Part shown: positions 5,498 through 6,251 of the stretch, one piece after another
Numbering within the stretch: the first letter of the stretch is position 1
Layout: the number at the start of each line of letters is the position of its first letter
DNA from: an uncultured Bacteroidota bacterium
GTDB taxonomy: Bacteria; Bacteroidota; Bacteroidia; Flavobacteriales; Flavobacteriaceae
Direction: 5' to 3'
DNA: 6,251 nt
NCBI GenBank assembly: GCA_903888655.1
Contig: CAISUR010000564.1
Span: 1-6,251, forward strand
The notes under the pieces: model-generated
The model's database searches: none
What the model was told of the DNA's origin: nothing
Seen by the model: only the letters and a program-made list of their open reading frames with translations
Translations under genes and position numbers: made by a program

Positions 5498-6251
5498 TTA
5501 ATTAAAACTTCTAGGTCCGATGAAGTTGGTTGTTTCCGTATCAATCAGTTCTTTATCATTATAAACTTCAATAACTAATTTTGTTTTATCACCTTCCAAA
5601 AGTGCTTCGTTTATTTCGATAAATAATGTTCCTTCAGTTAGTTCTTGTTTTTTGACTTTAAAAGAATCTTTACCTACCAACTTAATGGTTCCTTTTGGGG
5701 AAACCAATTTAAAATAAACATTATTAAAATCGTGTTCGGTTTTATTAACCACTTTAAAAGTGTAAATATCGCTGATATTGTCACCATGGTGTTGAAACAA
5801 TTGCCCTGGAAGGTGTAAAATAGTAGCTTCAACATCATTTCTTAGAAACAACATTCCGATAAAAACTCCTGTTAGAATTAATAAAACCGAAGCATACCCT
5901 TTCATTCTAGTTGTGAAAACAAACTTTTCTTTCTTTACAATTTCATCTTCACTGGCATAACGAATCAAACCTTTGGGTAATCCTACGCTTTCCATAATGG
6001 AATCGCATTCATCTATACAAGCGGTACAGTTTATACATTCTAATTGTGTTCCGTTACGGATATCAATTCCGGTTGGACAAACATGAATACATAATTTACA
6101 ATCGATACAATCGCCTTTTCCTGATGAAGCTCTATTTTCTTGTTTATTGAATTTAGCTCTGCCCAGCTCCTTTTCACCTCGAACATGATCGTAAGCAACA
6201 ATAATCGATTTATTATCTAACAAAGCACCTTGCAATCTTCCGTAAGGACAA
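5498..6251 (-). CDS. ccoG: CcoG (FixG/RdxA) cbb3 oxidase assembly ferredoxin, C-terminal part
   Basis: This is the C-terminal 250 residues of a membrane-bound iron-sulfur protein; the 5' end lies beyond the right edge. The TTG at 6233-6235 is not the start: the frame stays open to the edge and reads CPYGRLQGALLD, the conserved CcoG motif. Next come two 4Fe-4S motifs at 6005-6109, CIDCKLCIHVCP and CINCTACIDECD, each with four cysteines in CxxCxxCxxxC order. A transmembrane helix follows (YASVLLILTGVFIGMLFL). The last part is a beta-rich domain of about 110 residues, the FixG C-terminal immunoglobulin-like domain, ending in GPRSFN. Bacterial CcoG is known to reduce Cu(II) to Cu(I) for the copper centre of cbb3 oxidase. 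A full family member is about 470 residues, so roughly half is here. fixH follows 13 bp after the stop. Confidence 0.96.
   Translation of the reverse strand, partial: CPYGRLQGALLDNKSIIVAYDHVRGEKELGRAKFNKQENRASSGKGDCIDCKLCIHVCPTGIDIRNGTQLECINCTACIDECDSIMESVGLPKGLIRYASEDEIVKKEKFVFTTRMKGYASVLLILTGVFIGMLFLRNDVEATILHLPGQLFQHHGDNISDIYTFKVVNKTEHDFNNVYFKLVSPKGTIKLVGKDSFKVKKQELTEGTLFIEINEALLEGDKTKLVIEVYNDKELIDTETTNFIGPRSFN

Overview
The window looks like chromosomal DNA of a Flavobacterium-like member of the Bacteroidota. It is AT-rich, and all seven genes lie on the minus strand. Genes lack clear Shine-Dalgarno sites, and two intergenic spots match the Bacteroidota -7 promoter box (TAnnTTTG). The protein families, such as a cco gene block with a fixH and a SafE-like gene, fit the same group. 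This assignment comes from pattern recognition; no database search was run.

Reading in the direction of transcription (high to low coordinates), the window opens inside ccoG (5498-6251, 5' end outside the window). Next come fixH/ccoH (5032-5484) and a SafE/DsbD_2-type membrane protein (4327-5028), spaced 13 and 3 bp apart. This is the tail of a cbb3-type cytochrome c oxidase assembly operon; the oxidase subunit genes would lie beyond the right edge. A separate unit follows: an ABC-F ATPase gene (2633-4252) with its own promoter candidate and a very clear rho-independent terminator.

A 275-bp gap (2358-2632) holds that terminator, a 10-bp direct repeat and an 8-bp inverted repeat. It leads to a 139-residue protein (1938-2357) with the zinc ribbon and helix-turn-helix of IS1 InsA but no transposase catalytic domain. 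A 98-bp gap with a possible weak terminator and an inverted repeat separates it from an outer-membrane porin gene (579-1838). The window ends with the 5' part of an MHS-type MFS symporter gene (1-437). Porin and symporter plausibly move the same small, probably anionic, solute across the outer and inner membranes. The InsA-like protein is a candidate local regulator, but nothing in the sequence proves this.

The most notable points are the InsA-derived solo DNA-binding protein beside a transport pair, and an ABC-F protein in which one of the two composite ATP sites has lost both of its defining motifs while the other is intact. The SafE-like protein in the cco block, with conserved membrane cysteines and a Cys-His C-terminus, is a third. 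No mobile element with ends, CRISPR array, tRNA or rRNA was seen.
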